A stretch of 64,000 bases of DNA, taken from contig VWND01000002.1 in assembly GCA_009599575.1 (NCBI GenBank), positions 806,001-870,000 of the forward strand, written 5' to 3'. Origin of the DNA: Blumeriella jaapii (lineage: Eukaryota; Ascomycota; Leotiomycetes; Helotiales; Drepanopezizaceae). The notes under the pieces were generated by a model. That model ran no database searches, was not told the origin of the DNA, and saw only the letters and a program-made list of their open reading frames with translations. The translations under genes were made by a program, and so were the position numbers. Positions 46,976 to 57,873 of this stretch are shown here, one piece after another (within the stretch, counting starts at the first letter, position 1; the number at the start of each line of letters is the position of its first letter).

Positions 46976-47472
46976 AGGCACTCTTCACGCTCGTCTTCTT
47001 CTTGCCTTCTTCTTCTTTGCCTCCTTCTCCTCCTTCTTCTTCTCCCCTTCCTCCTCCTCCTCCTCTAGCACTCCACCCCATGGCCCAGTACACACCCACC
47101 GGAGCGCTCTCCTTCGAGCCTGCTGCAGACCCCGGAGTCCGTCGACCAGGTTCCCAGATGTCGAGGAGAAAGCCTGTCCCCACGACCGAGGCAATTCACA
47201 TGCGGGGGGGAGATCATGGCCCAGCTGAGCAAGAGAGCCCGCCCGCGCGAGGCCCAAGGGAGACGCCGCCGCCGCCCACCGAGCACCGGGGCCACGACGG
47301 TGGAGTGGCGTTCGCCAGCAAACACACGTCTATAAGAGCACCGGTACCTCCTTCGGTCTGAAGCTGAATTCCAACAAAAAGCACACATCTCTGCCCCCCA
47401 CAACATCCCAAGCTGACCGTGTTGACACATTCGCTTCTCGGTAAACAAACGCAGAACCGCTCCTCCGCAAAC

Positions 47473-48259
47473 ATGAAGTTCACCTCCGCCACGGCCGTCG
47501 CCCTCCTGGCCTCGGTCGCTGCCGCCCAGTCCATCGCCGAGCTCACGGCGCAGATCCCCTCGTGCGCCACGACCTGCTTGTCCACCGCCATCACCGGCGC
47601 CGGCTGCAGCATCAGCGACAACGCCTGCCAGTGCGGAACCAACATGGCTGCCATCACCAGAACCGCCACCCCCTGCGTCATCTCTGGCTGCTCGTCCTCC
47701 GAGGCTCTGGGTACGTGGTTCCTCTCTCTTTCTCTCTTCTTCACTCGGAGAGATCCAGGCGGCAAGTCAGACTAACGGCGAACAACCACAGACGCCCAGA
47801 GAATCACTTCGCAGATCTGCTCCCTGGTCTCCGCGGGAGGCGACAGCTCTGCCTCGTCCGTCACCAGCGCCGCCGCGTCCGCGGCCAGCTCCGTCTCGTC
47901 GGAAGCCTCCTCCGCCGCCAGCTCCGCCACTTGTAAGTCCCCGTCGCGGCCCCCCCCTAGGCCGGCCACCCACCCACGATGAAGGGCGGTGCTAACGTCG
48001 ACGGCCAGCTGCCATCTCCTCGGCCCTGTCCAGCGTGTCCAGCCGCGTGTCCAGCGAGGTCGCCAGCCGCACCAGCGAGTCGGCGAGCCGCACGAGCGAG
48101 TCGGCCAGCCGCACCAGCACTGCGGGCAGCGTCCGCAGCTCCGTGAGCTCGGCGCTCTCGTCCGCCACCTCGGCGGCGGCCACCAGCGGCGCTGCCGTCC
48201 GTGAGGACGCCGGCTTCTTCATGGCCGGTGCCGCGGTCCTCGCGGCCCTCGCCTTGTAG
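47473..48259 (+). CDS. CFEM-domain GPI-anchored surface protein
   Basis: Exons 47473..47710, 47792..47932 and 48009..48259, 209 residues. Residues 1-18 are a signal peptide (MKFTSATAVALLASVAAA). Eight cysteines follow in CFEM spacing: PSCATTC, GAGCSISDNACQC, TPCVISGC and ICSL. The aspartate in SDNACQC is the residue that supports haem-iron binding in known CFEM proteins. A serine/alanine-rich stalk contains a short tandem repeat SASRTSE. The end GFFMAGAAVLAALAL is a GPI-anchor signal. It would sit in the plasma membrane or cell wall; roles in iron uptake, adhesion or host interaction are known for the family. All three junctions keep frame. Confidence 0.95.
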
Positions 48260-49217
48260 GGTGCGCGCCGCGCGACCAATGTATCATAGATAGGTTGTCA
48301 TGGGTGGTGTCGGTTCGGGCGGGGAACGACCCCCATGGTGTGGAAAGAACTGTACATGGACATGCATTTCCAAAAAAGAAAAGAGCAGGCGAGCTGAAAA
48401 GAACGAGAGTAATGATAGTAAAAGTCTTGACGATGTGTGCGCATCAGCAGTATCAGGCCCGAGGTGCAAATCCAAAGCAAAGGCGTGGAAAGATGTAAAC
48501 TTGTGAATGACCTCCTCTGAGGTATATTCAACACCCAAGTGGGTCTACCTACTACCCTAAGCGAGTCCGAACGCTTCGAGTGAGGTATACACACACACAT
48601 ACACATACACATATATATACATACCTACAAACAAACAAACATACATACATACATCCCTACATACATGCTGCACAGTACATATATATATATACACACTGCA
48701 CAGCACAGTACATACATACATACATACAAACTGTCCAATACTATCCAACACATACGTCAACCCAACCCAACCCAAGTCTCTCGCAACCGAAGTCTTCCCC
48801 TCGAGTGCGTCCGCCTCATCCCATCCTCCTGCTGCACACGCTGTAGAGACGTCGTGAGCGAGCAAGCCGCACACCGCCTACCGACGGCCTTTCGGTGGGT
48901 TCTCGCCGCCACGCTGTCGATTCGATTCGACTCGACTCGAGGAATGGACACTGCAACGACGACGACCAGAGTGTGCGCTCTCGCACAGGCAAGCAAGCGA
49001 GCACCGCCTCCAGGTCGAGCAGGGAGGGGCTGGTGCGGAAAAGTTGATGGCTCGGGCTGGATCAGCTCATCGGGGTGTACCAAGGCACGGTACTGTAGAT
49101 AGGTACCTATGCATACCTCGGATTGATCGAAGGGATTGTATATGACCTGCCTGTACAAGCGAACGCCCCGGGACCAGACAGAGCAGAGCGCGTGTGCTTT
49201 CTCGCCTCCTGGAGACT
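48260..49217. other. Spacer with CA/TA/ACAT microsatellites
   Basis: 48588-48730 is a run of (CA)n, (TA)n, (ACAA)n and (CATA)n tracts. Open frames crossing it are repeat artefacts. It holds the 3' ends of the CFEM and thioesterase-like genes. Confidence 0.6.
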
Positions 49218-50370
49218 CTAGGTCAAGAAATCCCGATATCGGCCCAGCGCCGGCCGCTGGCTCCCCGTGAACGTCTGGTGCAGGCCGTCGAGGCTCGCAA
49301 AGTTCGCCGCGATCGCCAGCCCTCGCCTGTTCTCCCGCGCGACCCTCTTCCAATCCCAATCCCACTCCCGCTCGTCCGACTCGAGGTCCGCGGCCGCGAG
49401 CTCGCTCTCGGCCTCCGGCGGGTCGGGCGTGGGGGCGCCGGCGGGCCCCGTCATCGTCGCCCAGCCGCCCGGCCGCTCCGGCAGGAGTCCCGAGGCCTGG
49501 AGCGACACCTCGGGGTGGATGGTCAGCCGGCCGAGCTTCACGACGTATTTCGAGATGGCGCTCGCGAAGATGGCCTTCTCGTCCACGTCGCGGCGCGGGC
49601 CCGCGCCCTCGACGGCGCGGTAGCCCGGGCCGAACCAGCCGCCGTCCGTCAGCAGGTACGCGCGAGGCTTCACCGCGCCGCGCTTCACGAAGTGCGTCAC
49701 GATGTACATCCACTTGCGGTCCCAGCACAGCAGCCGGCTCCACATCTCGTAGCCCTCGTACATGCCGATCTCGCGCTTGAAGCTGCACATGACGCCGCCG
49801 AGCATGATGCTCCAGCGGCCGGCCACGGGCGCGCCGTCCGGCCCGCGCACCAGCTGCGTCTGCGGGTTGCGCTGCAGGGCCTCGATGCCCGGCTGCAGCA
49901 GCGCGCACACGAGGTGCGAGCGCGTCACGTCCAGGTCGGAGAAGTAGGTCGAGTTGGACTTGTGGAAGTTGTAGTCGCACTCCGCGAGCGGCGAGCGCGA
50001 GCGCGTTATCACCGGCAGGAAGAGGGCCGAGGATGCGAGCCGAGGCGGGATGTTCGGCAGGGTGAAGAGGCAGTGCTTGAGGATGCCGTTGAAGACCCGG
50101 AACTGTGAGGTGATTCACGTCAGCGGGAGGCTCGGAGCGAGGCGGCGCCGGGCGAGGAGCAGAGAAAACCAGGCTTACATGCCACACCCACGGCATGTTC
50201 TTGAGGTTCGCGAGCACGACGAGGATCGCGGCTATCCGCGAATAGCTCCCGGGCCCCGTGAGGGTTCTCTCGAGGAGCCTGCGGATCTGGATCTTGGACG
50301 CGCCGGCTGCGACCGCGAGAGCTGTGCCGAAGGCTAGGGTTTTCAGAGGCAATCTCGTGGCAGACGCCAT
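49218..50370 (-). CDS. Thioesterase-like (hot-dog fold) membrane-anchored protein
   Basis: Exons 50370..50179 and 50102..49218, 358 residues. The intron has donor GTAAGC and acceptor CACAG. The N-terminus has a hydrophobic segment (TLAFGTALAVAAGAS) and IAAILVVLANLKNMPWVWHV, suggesting a membrane anchor. The core SRSPLAECDYNFHKSNSTYF, then DLDVTRSHLV and WDRKWMYIVTHFVKRGAVKP, matches the Them6-like acyl-thioesterase family, often annotated in fungi as capsule-polysaccharide or 4-hydroxybenzoyl-CoA thioesterase-like. It probably hydrolyses an acyl thioester, substrate unknown. An in-frame Met at 50400 is an alternative start. GC content is high, unlike the spacer around it. Confidence 0.86.
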
Positions 50371-51264
50371 CGCTGGGGATCTGGCGATGGCAAGGGACAA
50401 CCGGACGGACAGAGAGAAAGAAACGGTCCCAGGGCGGCAAAGGAACGGGGTGTTGAGGTTAAATAATCCATACCGAACGGAAAGTTTGTATACGAAGTAT
50501 CGTTAGGGAGTCCGACGGGCGCCGAGGTGTCGGTCCTTCGCTTGTGAACGCCCGGTCATGCTTTTTTTCACGTGCTTTCTTTTACTGTTTTGTACTGTAG
50601 ATCCGAGCATTTGCATCCATGCATTCACAGTATCTTCACGAGCTCTTTCTGATTCAACGAGCAGGTGAACGTATAAGTTGTTTTGCAAGGATGGAAAGGA
50701 TCAGGTGCTTTGGATAGGTTTCTGCTATCTATCAAATTTCTTCTCTCCTTCGCCGGAAGTTCTAATTCGACATTTCATTTCTTTGTGAAACCGCATCAAA
50801 ATAGCAAACGTAGTTCCATCGCAACCCTTCCTCATAGTTCATGGAATTCCAGGCGTTCGCTTGTGTGAGAAGGCCTTATACAGCGGTTTTACATCTTTTT
50901 CCCTTTCGAGCTGAAAGTTGACGATTGGGCTCTCGCAATGTCAGTGATAAATGCCCTAACGTCTACTCCGCAGAAGTCAGGTCTCTGCTACGGGGATGGC
51001 CTGTATAATCATTCGAGCTCCCAATGTACAGTACAATACAGTACAAAGGGAGGTGGGTGGGTTAAAATAGCTCCGACTAGAAGTTATGTTGCTTTTTTCA
51101 GGGGGGGGGGGGGGGGGGCGTGTACAATACAGTACAGTACTGTATGTGTGCTGCTTCTTTAGCGCCGAGATCGAACCCTTGCTATAAAAAGCCAGGCTTT
51201 TGCTTGCTTACTCCAACAACCGCGATGTGGTCATGCTAAGGGTCAAAATCACAAATTTCCTAGA
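50371..51264. other. Spacer with an 18-base G run
   Basis: Between the thioesterase-like gene and the GT8-like gene. Contains G18 at 51101-51118, with GTACAGTAC-type motifs on both sides (51026-51042 and 51121-51143). No gene. Confidence 0.5.
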
Positions 51265-52479
51265 GAGTGAGATCAGTACTGTCACCACAGGCCTGGGCGA
51301 ACTCTGAGCCCACTTACCTCCCTTCTCTTCTGGAAATCACGGTAAAACCCCAACCACAGATCCCTCGCCCTGCAATCCTCTCCTACCCCAGCAGTCTTGA
51401 TGCACTTCGGCTGATTTTGGTCTCTGACCACCTCAGACATCGGAAGCCATGGCTTCGGGGCCGGCCAGTCGGAAAAATGGAGGAACTTCGCTTCCTTTAG
51501 CACCTTTTCCGGGTCCCATTCTTCATGCCCGTTGCCGAGGTAGTGCTGGTGAGGGCGTTCGGAGCGAAATTCTCTGGTGAGGAGGCCGTACGGGCGATGG
51601 GGGATGGTGTGGCAGTCTTTGCCATAGAGGTTGTTGATGATTTCCATATCGAAGTCTCCCGGAGCCGCCGAGTCGATCTGGTCTTTCACGCGCTTGAATT
51701 CGACGGCTGACGGCTCGATCAGCATGATCTGGTTGCTGAAGTATGGTTTGTCGAGCCAGTAGGCGCGGGGCATGGCGACTGGGACCGACGGCAGCAGGAA
51801 CAGCTCGTCCATGGTCTGGAGTACCGTCGAATCGGAGTCGAGGGAGAGAAGCCTGCTATACTGCGTCTGGTTGAATGCCAGGAGCTTGGTGTAGCTGTCG
51901 GCCCAGGTCTCTACACATGGCATTTGGTCAGCTCGCCCGTCTCGTTTTCGCTGCAGGTAGCTGGTACGTACGGTCCTTAGTTCTATGTCGGCGTTGGACC
52001 TCGATCGGCATCAATTTGACGTTGTATTCCTTCTGCGCCTTCAGCAGTAGCCGGCTCTCCTTACTGGGTGATGCCGGATCCGGATGCATGTGGGCAGGGT
52101 ACATCATCAGGCGGTCTGCTTTGCTTCCCAGACGATTCAAAATCTCGAACAGCATAACGGAGTTGCAGAGGTACTGTGCGTTAGTGACATACTGAACGTA
52201 TGCGAAGCGCGACCAGTCCACTTGGTTGTCGACGAGGCTGGTAGACCCTTCGTTGTGTGGAGCAGGCAACGCGGTCGAGTGTACAAGATGGAGACTATAC
52301 TTGCGGCTATACAACGTGCAGGCTATGAGTGACAGCATCAGGAGAGTTGCACCAATGATGCGAAACCTCCGGGGCCATCCTTTTTGCCCTATTTGCCTGA
52401 GATGCGCCATGCTTTGCGAGGTGGGAGACTCGGTTTTGTTTTTGGAGAAGCTCGTGAGAACCTGATAATCTTGTGCCAT
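51265..52479 (-). CDS. Type II membrane glycosyltransferase (GT8/Gnt1-like)
   Basis: Exons 52479..51972, 51910..51318 and 51270..51265, 368 residues. The last exon encodes only Tyr and the stop, after donor GTAAGT. A single membrane segment lies at about residues 40-58 (IIGATLLMLSLIACTLYS), giving Golgi type II topology. The catalytic part has TWADSYTKLLAFNQTQYSRL then LSLDSDSTVL, the DxD metal/nucleotide-sugar site. VAMPRAYWLDKPYFSNQIML and LHFSDWPAPKPW follow the fungal GlcNAc-transferase-like family. It would add a sugar to glycans in the Golgi. Donor sugar is not certain. Confidence 0.88.
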
Positions 52480-52835
52480 CGTCGCTGAAGGGATGTGGTT
52501 GTTCCAGCGATATGGCCATGTAGAGGAGATCAGCCCTATTCATATTCAAACAAACGCTCAAGAAGCGGAGCACAACTACTCATGTTGGATTCCGCGTTCG
52601 TGAAAGCTCTATGCCTATATGGAGGAGCAAAAAGCGGGGGTGGGGGGTGGTGGGGGGTGAGGCAAGGGGTTGTTGATCCTACAACCCCACTTCCGGTTAT
52701 CACCACAGGAAGGAATTCTTTCCAAGAATTCCAATAGTTCCAATCATTCAAATTGTTCCAACTCGTTGCCAATCATCTCTCTCCCATCACTGTTGATTCG
52801 GAGATTAATCTCCACACTGATCATTTTGGGAAAAG
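52480..52835. other. Divergent promoter region
   Basis: Between the GT8-like gene (minus) and the flavin-binding protein gene (plus). A GGGGGTGGGGGGTGGTGGGG stretch at about 52638-52660 is G-rich. A TTCCAA/AATTCC repeat lies near 52714-52760. Confidence 0.45.
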
Positions 52836-53906
52836 ATGGGAGCCTTCTACGAGACCATCCCAAAAAGTCTCATTGCGTGGATCCTCGAACAGAAGATATT
52901 CTGGGTAGCATCCGCGCCGCTCTCGGCATCTGGCCATGTCAACGTCTCGCCAAAAGGCGGCCCGTACTTTGGCATTGTTGACGAAAAGACGTTTTGGTAC
53001 ATAGGTATGCACGAGGTCTCACACCTCCGACGATAGAATGGCGAGGCGTCCCAATCGCAAGACTGATATCGATGAACGACACCGCTCCGACAGTCAGCTA
53101 GCTGTCTTCTGGGGAGCACGTCTTGAGATATGATAGATCCTTTCTCGGGAACCCAGCGCTGACTCGCCCTGAAGATCTCACCGGCTCAGGCGTGGAGACG
53201 CTCTCTCACCTCCACGAGCCCGGGAACGGACGCATCACCGTCCTCTTCAACGCCTTCGAGGGCGCGCCCAAGATCGTCCGTCTGTGGGGCCACGGCGAGG
53301 TCCTGGAGTACGGCAGCCCGGAGTTCGCCAACTTTGTCAAGAAGAACGAGGTCAGCGTGATTGCGGGAACGCGCTCGGTGGTGCTGGTCCACATCCACCA
53401 GGTGGGCAGCAGCTGCGGCTTCAGCGTGCCGTATTACGAGCACAGGGGTTTCCGATCGACCTTGAACGAGTTCTGGGAGAAGAAAGCTGCGGCGGAGAAG
53501 GCAGGCTCCTCTAAAGATACTATCGAGCGGTACTGTGCCCCTCCAGCCCTCCATCCCCCCAGATAACCGATACCCTCGTCGATCAACACTCACAAGATAC
53601 CAAAGGTACTGGGCTCATAAGAACGCCGCGAGTATGGACGGTCTGCCCGGGATGCGTCGTGGCATCGAAACCGGTAAGCGAGAAGATGTCAAGCCGGTCA
53701 GGAAGATGGTTGGGCCGTTTGCGCCCGAAGTCATGCCTCGCCGGAGTCCTACCCGTCTCGCCTTCTCTCAGATCCTCATGGTCTTGTTGGCGTTTTGTAT
53801 GGGAGTGGTCGCCCAGTATGGGTGGCGACACGCTAGTCCCCAGCGCAAAAGTGCAAGGCGTGAAGGGAGAGGCTTTACGTCGGAGCGTTGTAGCAATCTA
53901 CTGTAG
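52836..53906 (+). CDS. Pyridoxamine 5'-phosphate oxidase-like FMN-binding protein with C-terminal membrane helix
   Basis: Exons 52836..53004, 53175..53529 and 53606..53906, 274 residues. The fold signature is FWVASAPLSASGHVNVSPKG near residues 22-41, then TGSGVETLSHLHEPGNGRIT and KIVRLWGHGEVLEYGSPEF. YYEHRGFRSTLNEFWEKKAA and SMDGLPGMRRGIETGKRED end the domain. A hydrophobic helix (FSQILMVLLAFCMGVVAQYG) near the C-terminus is a likely tail anchor. The family is split-barrel FMN-binding; many fungal members have no known substrate. The first intron is 170 nt, longer than usual; an in-frame Met at 53123 could mark an alternative transcript. Confidence 0.88.
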
Positions 53907-54412
53907 TTGTCCGACGATCTGGAGGTAGGCTTTTGGAATCATAAGCACGCTGTTTCTGCTTTAGCAGTCACGCAAGGTGCTCGGGGTGCGCTCGGTGACT
54001 CTAAAGCATGCTCTACATTGGAAATGGATCGTCTTACGATTGAATAGCTACGAGAAACTGTCTGATAATTCAAGAACCGAAAGCTTTGTCAACGGAAACT
54101 GCTTGACATGACAAGAACAGAATCGATTTGAACTATGATGATAAAGGGCTAGTGACGAGCATAATGTTACGGCTGTTGAGCCAAACGCCCTACACAAAAC
54201 AAAGCCCGTAGGTACGCTTTCTCATAAACAACACAGCAAGCTCATAATTTCGTCGATCGCAGATTCCGGTCATCCGTACAGTAGCACCACTCCGTGACGC
54301 CCGCTAGTCCACAATGTCATCCATTAATTTGCAGCCCAACCCATTACTCTCACTCGTCGTCCAAAGCACACTGTTCTGGAGATGGTCCTCTGCCAATTGT
54401 CCGTTTTGCGCT
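53907..54412. other. Convergent 3' spacer
   Basis: 3' ends of the flavin-binding protein gene and the metallopeptidase-like gene. Nothing else seen. Confidence 0.4.
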
Positions 54413-55436
54413 TTAGGGATTGAGGTCGGGGTAACGCGTTTTTTGAACATGTCTCCACACGTCACGCATCATCCAGGTATCTATTTCCTTGATTTCGAAC
54501 GTGGTCAATCGACCATCCCTGGCTTTCATGAGAAATAGGTCCGGTGCGGAGGCCGGTGGCGCCGGTGCCGTCGTGTCTTGGCCGAAGGAGGCGAGGCCTA
54601 GCGTGCGGCCGAATTGGTGCATCAATAGGAAGGGCTTATCATCCTGGATAAGTTCGAAGTACTCGGAATCCAACGATTGTCCCCAGGTGTTATCCACTTT
54701 CAGTGCCTCTTCATCCGTGAAGCCTTTGGTGAGCCGTAGGGTCAGGTCGTATAATGCGGTCGGTCCTCCTGTGCATTCCTCAGAGGTGCCAGCTGGGCGG
54801 CGGGCGCGGGCGCAGCGGGGATCGCACTCCAGATGGCCATCGGCATCGGTATTGATGTAGACTTTCAACTGTTCGGAGGCCAAGATCTTCTTGGGGTCGC
54901 GAGTGGCCCATCCGTTGATTTCGACCTGCGGAGCTGGTCAGTTCCGTAGCATGAGCTTTATAAGGATGGAGGGACAAACTGGTAGGTCACTGTAAGGCCA
55001 GCCCATGAATCCCACCATGTCCTGCATCCAACTCTTTTGGGAAGAGGTCACAGTCCTGAGGATAAGGTCGCGGTATTCAGGAGATAAGGGCTCTTCCGAG
55101 TCCCAGGTAACACAGTACCTGAGCTTGCTAAACAGTAGACAATACGTTAGCGAGGTCCCCGGTCTAAACGTTGGGCCGCTGGGGACACCAGAGATTCGCA
55201 ACCACGTACCCTTCCGCCGCGATGATAGCGTCAAAGCCGTAAGCCGAATTTTGGACCACGTTGGGGATAAATTCGGATCCCGGTTGCGTGAGAGCAAAGA
55301 TATCATCTAGTGCCTTCGAAATATCACCCGGTGGACTCCATTGGGTAACTTTGGGAGCTTGACGGCTGTTGACAACAGACGCGAAGGCAGAAGTTTGCAG
55401 GACAGCTGCCAGGAGGGCAACCGTAGAAAGCCTCAT
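54413..55436 (-). CDS. Secreted zincin-like protein with altered HExxH motif
   Basis: Exons 55436..55210, 55127..54980 and 54925..54413, 295 residues. Signal peptide: MRLSTVALLAAVLQTSAFAS. The body follows a fungal secreted metallopeptidase-like family: KLRYCVTWDSEEPLSPEYRD, SWMQDMVGFMGWPYSDL, VEINGWATRD, WGQSLDSEYF. Where relatives normally have HExxHxxGL-type zinc ligands, this protein reads LMHQFGRTLGLASF: the catalytic Glu is Gln and the second His is Arg. The downstream EIDTWMMRDVWRHVQKTRYP is conserved. Fold and secretion appear kept while metal-dependent catalysis is probably lost. Family recall is by motif pattern, not search. Confidence 0.8.
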
Positions 55437-56633
55437 GTTTGTAACGAAGAGAGAAGTAAGTGAGCAAATAGATGGATGAAGGAAGAATACTTGATTCCGG
55501 ACTGAGGAGTTCTTTTATGTTAGAAAGTGAGCGTGTCGAGCCCTCCCCTCTTCGCGTTGGAGCAATCTACATCCTTCATCCTCAAACTCTTGGAATGGAG
55601 ACTCCATTGTTCGCATTGGATAGAAGGCGTTTTATTTCTGTATAAACAATGATCTTATCTAAAAGGCGAGCGGCAGGTAGACGAGAGCTATAAATGGGCG
55701 TCTCGACGGATCTATTCTCGAAAAAGGGAGGTTGCTCGTGTACTAGGTTTCTTTGGTCGGGAGGAGAGGCTTAGCGAGGATCTTACAGTACAGCGGCGGA
55801 GTGGGTGCATAATACTGTACTGTACAGTACAAGCAGTCTCCTCAAACATCAATGTTTCGAGATTATCTTCTATATCACGACCCTTTCCCCCATGAAATCA
55901 ATGGTTCCAGCGATGGCAGGCTGTGAGCCACGGCGAGTTCTTCCATGAATCACGTGATTGCTCGAACCTTCCATTCATTGTGAACGACGCTCCTACTTTT
56001 GGAGATGGGCCGGCGTCCGATGATGTTGATGAGCATGATTTTACACTTATAGAAAGTGGAGGTATACATATGAAGCTGTTGGTTTCACTAAGGTGTGCAC
56101 ACAAGGGGGTTGAGACGTGCAATATTGTAATGCTGGTGTCTGGTCTGATACTGGTCCCGTGCAGCAGGCACGCTACCACGTGATCTACAACCCAACAAAA
56201 GTAAAATCTAGGTAGCATTCTCGCATTTATTGAGAGACTGGGGACCCTCGACCCCCCTTTCCGGCAGAGCAGCGCCTACAAGGGGGGCACAGCAAAAATG
56301 CGAAACATGACAAAAGATCGGTTTTAGCACCAAGTACAGTACAACGACAGCTGCAAATGCACAATGCCCCAAATGGCGAGAACTTGCCATTCAGACCCAG
56401 GCATTTGTTGCTTTACTTCGTTGCATTTTACTGCATCCCAGGGCTCCAAGTAGCTATGTTCGATCGTCACGAGATTTGATAATGCTAACCGCAGAAAAAA
56501 AAACTGGCATTTGATTTATTCTCGCATTTTTGCTATGCCCTCCTTGTAGGCGCTGCTCTGCCGGAAATGGGGATTCCCCTATTCCGCGATTAAATGCATT
56601 CACATGGACCAGAGCATGCGGGACTTTGGGCTT
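55437..56633. other. Spacer containing the fold-back element
   Basis: Promoter of the secreted protein and 3' flank of the histidine phosphatase. CTGTACTGTACAGTACA occurs near 55814. The inverted-repeat element is listed separately. Confidence 0.5.
56222..56597. mobile_element. Fold-back/MITE-like element with inverted arms
   Basis: TTTCCGGCAGAGCAGCGCCT and onward at 56258-56303 is matched in reverse complement at 56522-56567, with about three differences over 46 bp. Weaker complementarity extends outwards (CGCATTTA at 56222 versus TAAATGC at 56591), making arms of 75-80 bp around a 218-bp centre with no open frame. ATTC flanks both ends and could be a short target duplication. This size and form fits a non-autonomous inverted-repeat element; no transposase is in the window. 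Confidence 0.7.
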
Positions 56634-57873
56634 TTATTTAGCAGCTGGAGGAGCCGGCGGCGGCTCGGAGCAAGTCTCGACTTTATCCCACGGAGCCTCT
56701 TTCTGTGGTGGCCTCGCCCCGGAGACCCTCTCCGCTTTGACGAGGATGGGAATCGCTTGGCCGGTTCCGAGGCCGAAGTCTCGGTGTCGGAGAACTGCGA
56801 TTTCATCAAAGTCAGCCGACGCTGAGTTAAACGACTAGCATCAACCGGCGAACCTACCTCGGAGCATGCTCGCAATCTCGCCCGAGTGCGCCGAGATTGA
56901 GATGTACGTGCTCTGGTCCGTCGAGAAGATATCATCCAGCACCTTCAGACTGCGTTGATCGATCGCCTCGTGTGTCTCCCTCAGATCAGCCTTCCACAGC
57001 TCGTCCTCCTCGCTAAAGCCCTTCTCGAATATCCACGTCGGGTACTTGGCCGCGATCACGCTCTTGCTGCTGCGGCGATCGCACGTGTGCGCGCCGTTCA
57101 CTTCGCGCAGTCCTTCCTTAATCGTCGGGATGAAGGGGTGTTCTTGGGGCAGGTCGAGCCCGGAGAACGTGAGGCTCGCGGTGGCCATGCAGCGGAGGAG
57201 CGGGGACGTGTAGTAGGTCTGGGGCGTGGGAATCTTCTGAGCGGTGATGAGGGAGCGCCAGAAGGTGTTGGCGCGCAAGGCTTGCGCCTCCCCAGTCGGG
57301 GTGAGGAGGGCGTCTGACCAGGTGCTGGTGCCGTTGCCAGGTTGGAGGGACCAGTAGCACTGTCTCCTGTTAGTCTCATGGCGATAGGGCTGGCGCCGAG
57401 CGTGAAGTTCAGATGATGAGGAGACGAACGTTCCACGCTTCGGTGCCGTAAAAGGCTTCGGCGACGTTGTGGTAGCCTTCACCGTGGCGTCCAACTAGAC
57501 TGATCAGCTTGAGATCATGATGAATGAGAGTCGGTGGGAGAGAGGCGACATACAGAAAAGAAGCTTATAAGTAATTTTCGAGTCGCTTTCCTTGATCAAC
57601 CGCGATACTTCACGTGCAAAGCGTTGCCACTGCGTCAACTCGCTGTTGCTCGATTCCGGGTCTGCTGGGTACTCCCGGTCTATCAGGCCAAAATTCGTGG
57701 TCGTCTGGACACAGTATGAGCTTCTATCCGCAATCTTGGACGACGTTGTTTTGCATTACAAAGTCGAAGCCTTGAGGATCCGTGTCTACTGCATCCTGGA
57801 GGAAATAGCCCGTGACCGTGCTGTAAACGGTATGCTCCTCGGCCGAGGCAGTACGATCTTCCATCATGATCAT
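56634..57873 (-). CDS. Histidine phosphatase (phosphoglycerate mutase-like) family protein
   Basis: Exons 57873..57760, 57704..57554, 57494..57430, 57359..56858 and 56821..56634, 339 residues. The RHGEGYHNVAEA motif in exon 3 holds the phospho-accepting histidine; CYWSLQPGNGTSTWSDALLT follows. YTSPLLRCMATASLTF gives the second arginine, REVNGAHTCDRR the glutamate region, and SISAHSGEIASMLR the second catalytic histidine. The tail GLGTGQAIPILVKAERV is typical of fungal members. No signal peptide, so cytosolic. Substrate unknown. Three consecutive Met codons make the start ambiguous by a few residues. The 3' end abuts the fold-back element by about 37 bp. Confidence 0.92.

Larger units (their letters stand above)
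44231..47472. other. 3.2-kb microsatellite-rich spacer
   Basis: Dense in GTACTGTAC/GTACAGTAC motifs (44601, 44911, 45137, 45632, 45695, 45796, 46190, 46310), a TG run (45462-45478), GTACC repeats near 46121, a (GTACT)7 tract and a long GA-rich tract. Long open frames here come from the repeats. No gene supported. Confidence 0.6.

Noticed and set aside
48757..50400. 547-codon minus-strand frame
   Set aside because: It reads through the intron of the thioesterase-like gene into a wrong frame; the spliced 358-residue model has the conserved core.
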